NCBI RefSeq assembly: GCF_034190915.1
Contig: NW_026947545.1
Location: 2,976,001 to 3,040,000, forward strand
DNA from: Cavia porcellus
Taxonomy: Eukaryota > Chordata > Mammalia > Rodentia > Caviidae
Reading direction: 5' to 3'
DNA: 64,000 nucleotides
The notes beneath the pieces were generated by a model, which made no database searches, was not told where the DNA came from, and saw only the letters and a list, made by a program, of their open reading frames with translations. Of this stretch, positions 63,979-64,000 are shown piece after piece (position 1 is the stretch's first letter; the number at the start of each line of letters is the position of its first letter). Both the position numbers and the translations under genes were made by a program.

Positions 63979-64000
63979 ATATTGCGGGGTGGTGCGCATT
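63979..64000 (+). repeat. Partial A monomer at right window edge
   Basis: The last B cassette ends at 63978, and 22 bases of the next A monomer follow before the window stops. The array continues to the right. Confidence 0.93.

Larger units (their letters stand above)
1..64000 (+). repeat. Continuous three-monomer satellite array (A, B1, B2)
   Basis: The window is entirely tandem repeat in one orientation; I found no reverse-complement monomer. Three monomers (A 67 bp, B1 73 bp, B2 70 bp) follow the rule B1-B2-A(n), with n from 1 to 7. Hand placement gives 219 B cassettes and 489 complete A monomers. Summing 143 bp per cassette and 67 bp per A reproduces each block length to within about 22 bp, so no transposon or unique insert is present. 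No stretch shows a codon pattern independent of the repeat, a tRNA or rRNA gene, or a recognisable promoter. I do not recognise the satellite family. A eukaryotic heterochromatic location is inferred from array size and higher-order organisation. Confidence 0.97.

Noticed and set aside
1..64000. CRISPR-like regular direct repeats.
   Set aside because: Repeat units are joined without unique spacers, and the parts between conserved blocks are themselves repeated. Unit length and context do not fit CRISPR.
1..64000. Telomere or simple microsatellite array, because of TGTGTGTT and GGGTG motifs.
   Set aside because: No run of TTAGGG-type repeats exists, and the TG tract is only about four units long inside a 67-bp monomer.
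1..64000. CENP-B box that would mark a centromere of the alphoid type.
   Set aside because: I looked for the TTCG...A...CGGG core in the three consensus monomers and did not find it. TTCGTCAGC in some B2 copies lacks the rest of the motif.

Overview
The whole 64 kb window is one uninterrupted, head-to-tail satellite DNA array. I find no gene, RNA gene, transposable element, CRISPR array or unique sequence in it. The organism cannot be named from the sequence. An array of this size, with nested higher-order repeats, points to nuclear heterochromatin of a eukaryote (pericentromeric, subtelomeric, or on a sex or B chromosome). That placement is inference.

The array is built from three short monomers in one orientation. 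A is 67 bp, B1 is 73 bp and B2 is 70 bp. All three open with a CA-Y-C-R-CGGGGTGGT block and end in GAAAA, so they look like diverged descendants of one ancestor of about 70 bp. The grammar is strict: B1 is always followed by B2 (a 143-bp B cassette), and each B cassette is followed by 1 to 7 A monomers. I placed the start of every B1 by hand: 219 B cassettes and 489 complete A monomers, with a partial A at each window edge. For every block, 143 bp per cassette plus 67 bp per A reproduces the observed length to within about 22 bp, always slightly short. This leaves no room for an inserted element.

The number of A monomers after each B cassette gives a barcode that shows larger duplications. 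From left to right: a 5.1-5.4 kb unit (29-5130, 5131-10572, partial 10573-13532); a 3.6-4.5 kb unit (13533-18035, 18036-21630, partial 21631-24116); a mosaic of both types (24117-29564); a clean tandem duplication with 4904-bp period (29565-34468 and 34469-39372); an overlapping one with 3521-bp period (38820-42340 and 42341-45651); a mosaic stretch (45652-48750); a virtually identical pair with 3236-bp period (48751-51986 and 51987-55011); an older pair with period near 3584 bp (54459-58042 and 58043-60400); and a final stretch (60401-64000) ending in the longest A run.

There is no gene network to describe. The biology here is repeat turnover: slippage in A runs, unequal exchange of whole cassettes, kilobase-scale duplication, and probable decay of methylated CpG sites. 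Every open reading frame above 60 codons is a by-product of the repeat.
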